DNA of 64,000 nucleotides from Comamonas thiooxydans (GTDB lineage: Bacteria > Pseudomonadota > Gammaproteobacteria > Burkholderiales > Burkholderiaceae_C): assembly GCF_000964545.1 (NCBI RefSeq), contig NZ_BBVD01000003.1, forward strand, positions 62,001 through 126,000, in the 5' to 3' direction. The notes under the pieces were generated by a model, which searched no databases, had not been told where the DNA came from, and saw only the letters and a program-made list of their open reading frames with translations. Both the position numbers and the translations under genes were made by a program. Of the stretch, positions 63,406 through 64,000 are shown piece after piece. How positions within the stretch are numbered: the stretch's first letter is position 1; each line of letters begins with the position of its first letter.

Positions 63406-63777
63406 TTATTTCAGGCTGGTCTGCGACAGGCGCTTGGCATTGGCCACGGCCTTGCGGCGAATCGGCGCCAGGCTTCTGGCCGCCACCTTGTCGGCCGCCA
63501 CGGGCAGCTTCTGACCCATGGTCCAGGGGTTGCGCATCCAGGCCAGACACAGTTGCTGCTGCACCTTGAACATTTCGGCCCCCATGGTCAGCCAGGCCTG
63601 ACTGAAGGCGACCTGCTTTTCCACCACCATGCGCGTGAACTCCTTCTGGTCGCGCGCAGAGAGCACCGGACCGCTGAGGGCCATGCGCGTGAGCCGGTGG
63701 TTGATGACCTGAGGCACGGCCATGCTGATGTCCAGCAGTTCGCTGGCAGTGCGGTGGGGGATGGCGGATTCAGGCAT
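63406..63777 (-). CDS. Phasin-like polyhydroxyalkanoate granule-associated protein
   Basis: The 123-residue protein is helical, with RDQKEFTRMVVEKQVAFSQAWLTMGAEMFKVQQQL and a basic C-terminus (RRKAVANAKRLSQTSL). The pattern resembles short granule-associated phasins of Comamonadaceae. AAGGAG precedes the ATG at 63777. The call is by resemblance only; no polyhydroxyalkanoate synthase is in the window. Confidence 0.6.
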   Translation of the reverse strand: MPESAIPHRTASELLDISMAVPQVINHRLTRMALSGPVLSARDQKEFTRMVVEKQVAFSQAWLTMGAEMFKVQQQLCLAWMRNPWTMGQKLPVAADKVAARSLAPIRRKAVANAKRLSQTSLK

Positions 63778-63864
63778 GTGTAACTCCTTGCATTCAGGCG
63801 TTTTATTGTGCACTGCAACATAGAAGTTTGCGCAAGCTCACCTGTGAAAGCCCTATCGCCGAAT

Positions 63865-64000
63865 TCAGCGCCTGTGCCCAAGCAGGCTGAGTGCCTCCTG
63901 CTCCAATGCCGCCGTCAGCCAGGGCAGGCCCGCATCGGCAGGCCGGTGCAGCGGCAGCAGCATATGCACCTGAAACGCTATCGAAAACGCCAGCGGCCGC
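63865..64000 (-). CDS. Unidentified protein, C-terminal end (partial)
   Basis: The minus-strand frame is open from the window edge to a stop at 63865-63867. It encodes about 44 residues (AFSIAFQVHMLLPLHR followed by DAGLPWLTAALEQEALSLLGHRR). I do not recognise it, and a longer sequence would be needed to name it. The 63814-63864 stretch upstream of the phasin-like gene holds no further gene. Confidence 0.4.
   Translation of the reverse strand, partial: RPLAFSIAFQVHMLLPLHRPADAGLPWLTAALEQEALSLLGHRR

Overview
The window looks like chromosomal DNA from a high-GC betaproteobacterium of the Comamonadaceae, most likely Comamonas or a close relative. This is inferred from the Burkholderiales-type small families (DUF3460, DUF4148), an Omp32-like porin, an NAD-dependent formate dehydrogenase operon, and two families of dispersed intergenic repeats that I associate with this group. 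Almost all of it is dense core or metabolic coding sequence. I see no prophage, insertion sequence, CRISPR array or rRNA operon. The only RNA genes found are two tRNAs.

Layout. 1-1.5 kb: end of xsc followed by pta (sulfoacetaldehyde to acetyl-CoA). 1.5-5 kb, minus strand: fkpB, ispH, serS, tRNA-Ser(CGA), tRNA-Arg(ACG). 5-8 kb: radC-smr facing an M48 protease-lemA pair. 8-18 kb: periplasmic cyclic nucleotidase, truncated haemoglobin, MFS pump with divergent LysR regulator, FtsX-like permease, TSUP transporter, adenosine deaminase family. 18-20 kb: a tight row of small genes including a low-molecular-weight phosphatase and a CbrC-like protein. 20-25 kb: hppD with a broken gene behind it, RidA, amino acid permease, FAD oxidase, and a divergent TetR regulator with a palindromic operator candidate. 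26-33 kb: formate dehydrogenase operon (a fused FdsG-FdsB, FdsA, FdsD) with a LysR regulator and apbC. 34-40 kb: Mrr-like membrane protein, patatin, diguanylate cyclase, metG, lipoprotein. 40.6-46.4 kb: a sulfur module (monohaem cytochrome c, FccB flavoprotein, YeeE transporter, second FccB-like flavoprotein, SoxY, SoxZ) without soxXA, soxB or soxCD. 46.5-64 kb: YitT, SmpA-like lipoprotein, scpA, queE, queD-like, porin, panD, isomerase, DTW protein, pabB-pabC, Crp-like regulator, panB-panC, MaoC, SulP and a phasin-like protein.

The most interesting structure is between and inside genes. Repeat family A (about 110-135 nt, seven clear copies) starts 4-12 nt after a stop codon, has the orientation of the upstream gene, and is followed by a codirectional gene. 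Its copies keep two hairpin stems while the paired bases change together. Repeat family B (about 55-110 nt, around eight copies) is mostly intergenic, but two copies lie in frame inside genes. One of these forms the linker of the FdsG-FdsB fusion.

The sulfur module combines a SoxYZ carrier pair with two flavoproteins. The first lacks one redox cysteine of classical sulfide dehydrogenase. The second also lacks the flavin-attachment cysteine. With xsc-pta, TSUP and SulP genes nearby, sulfur chemistry is a recurring theme, though these genes are not contiguous.
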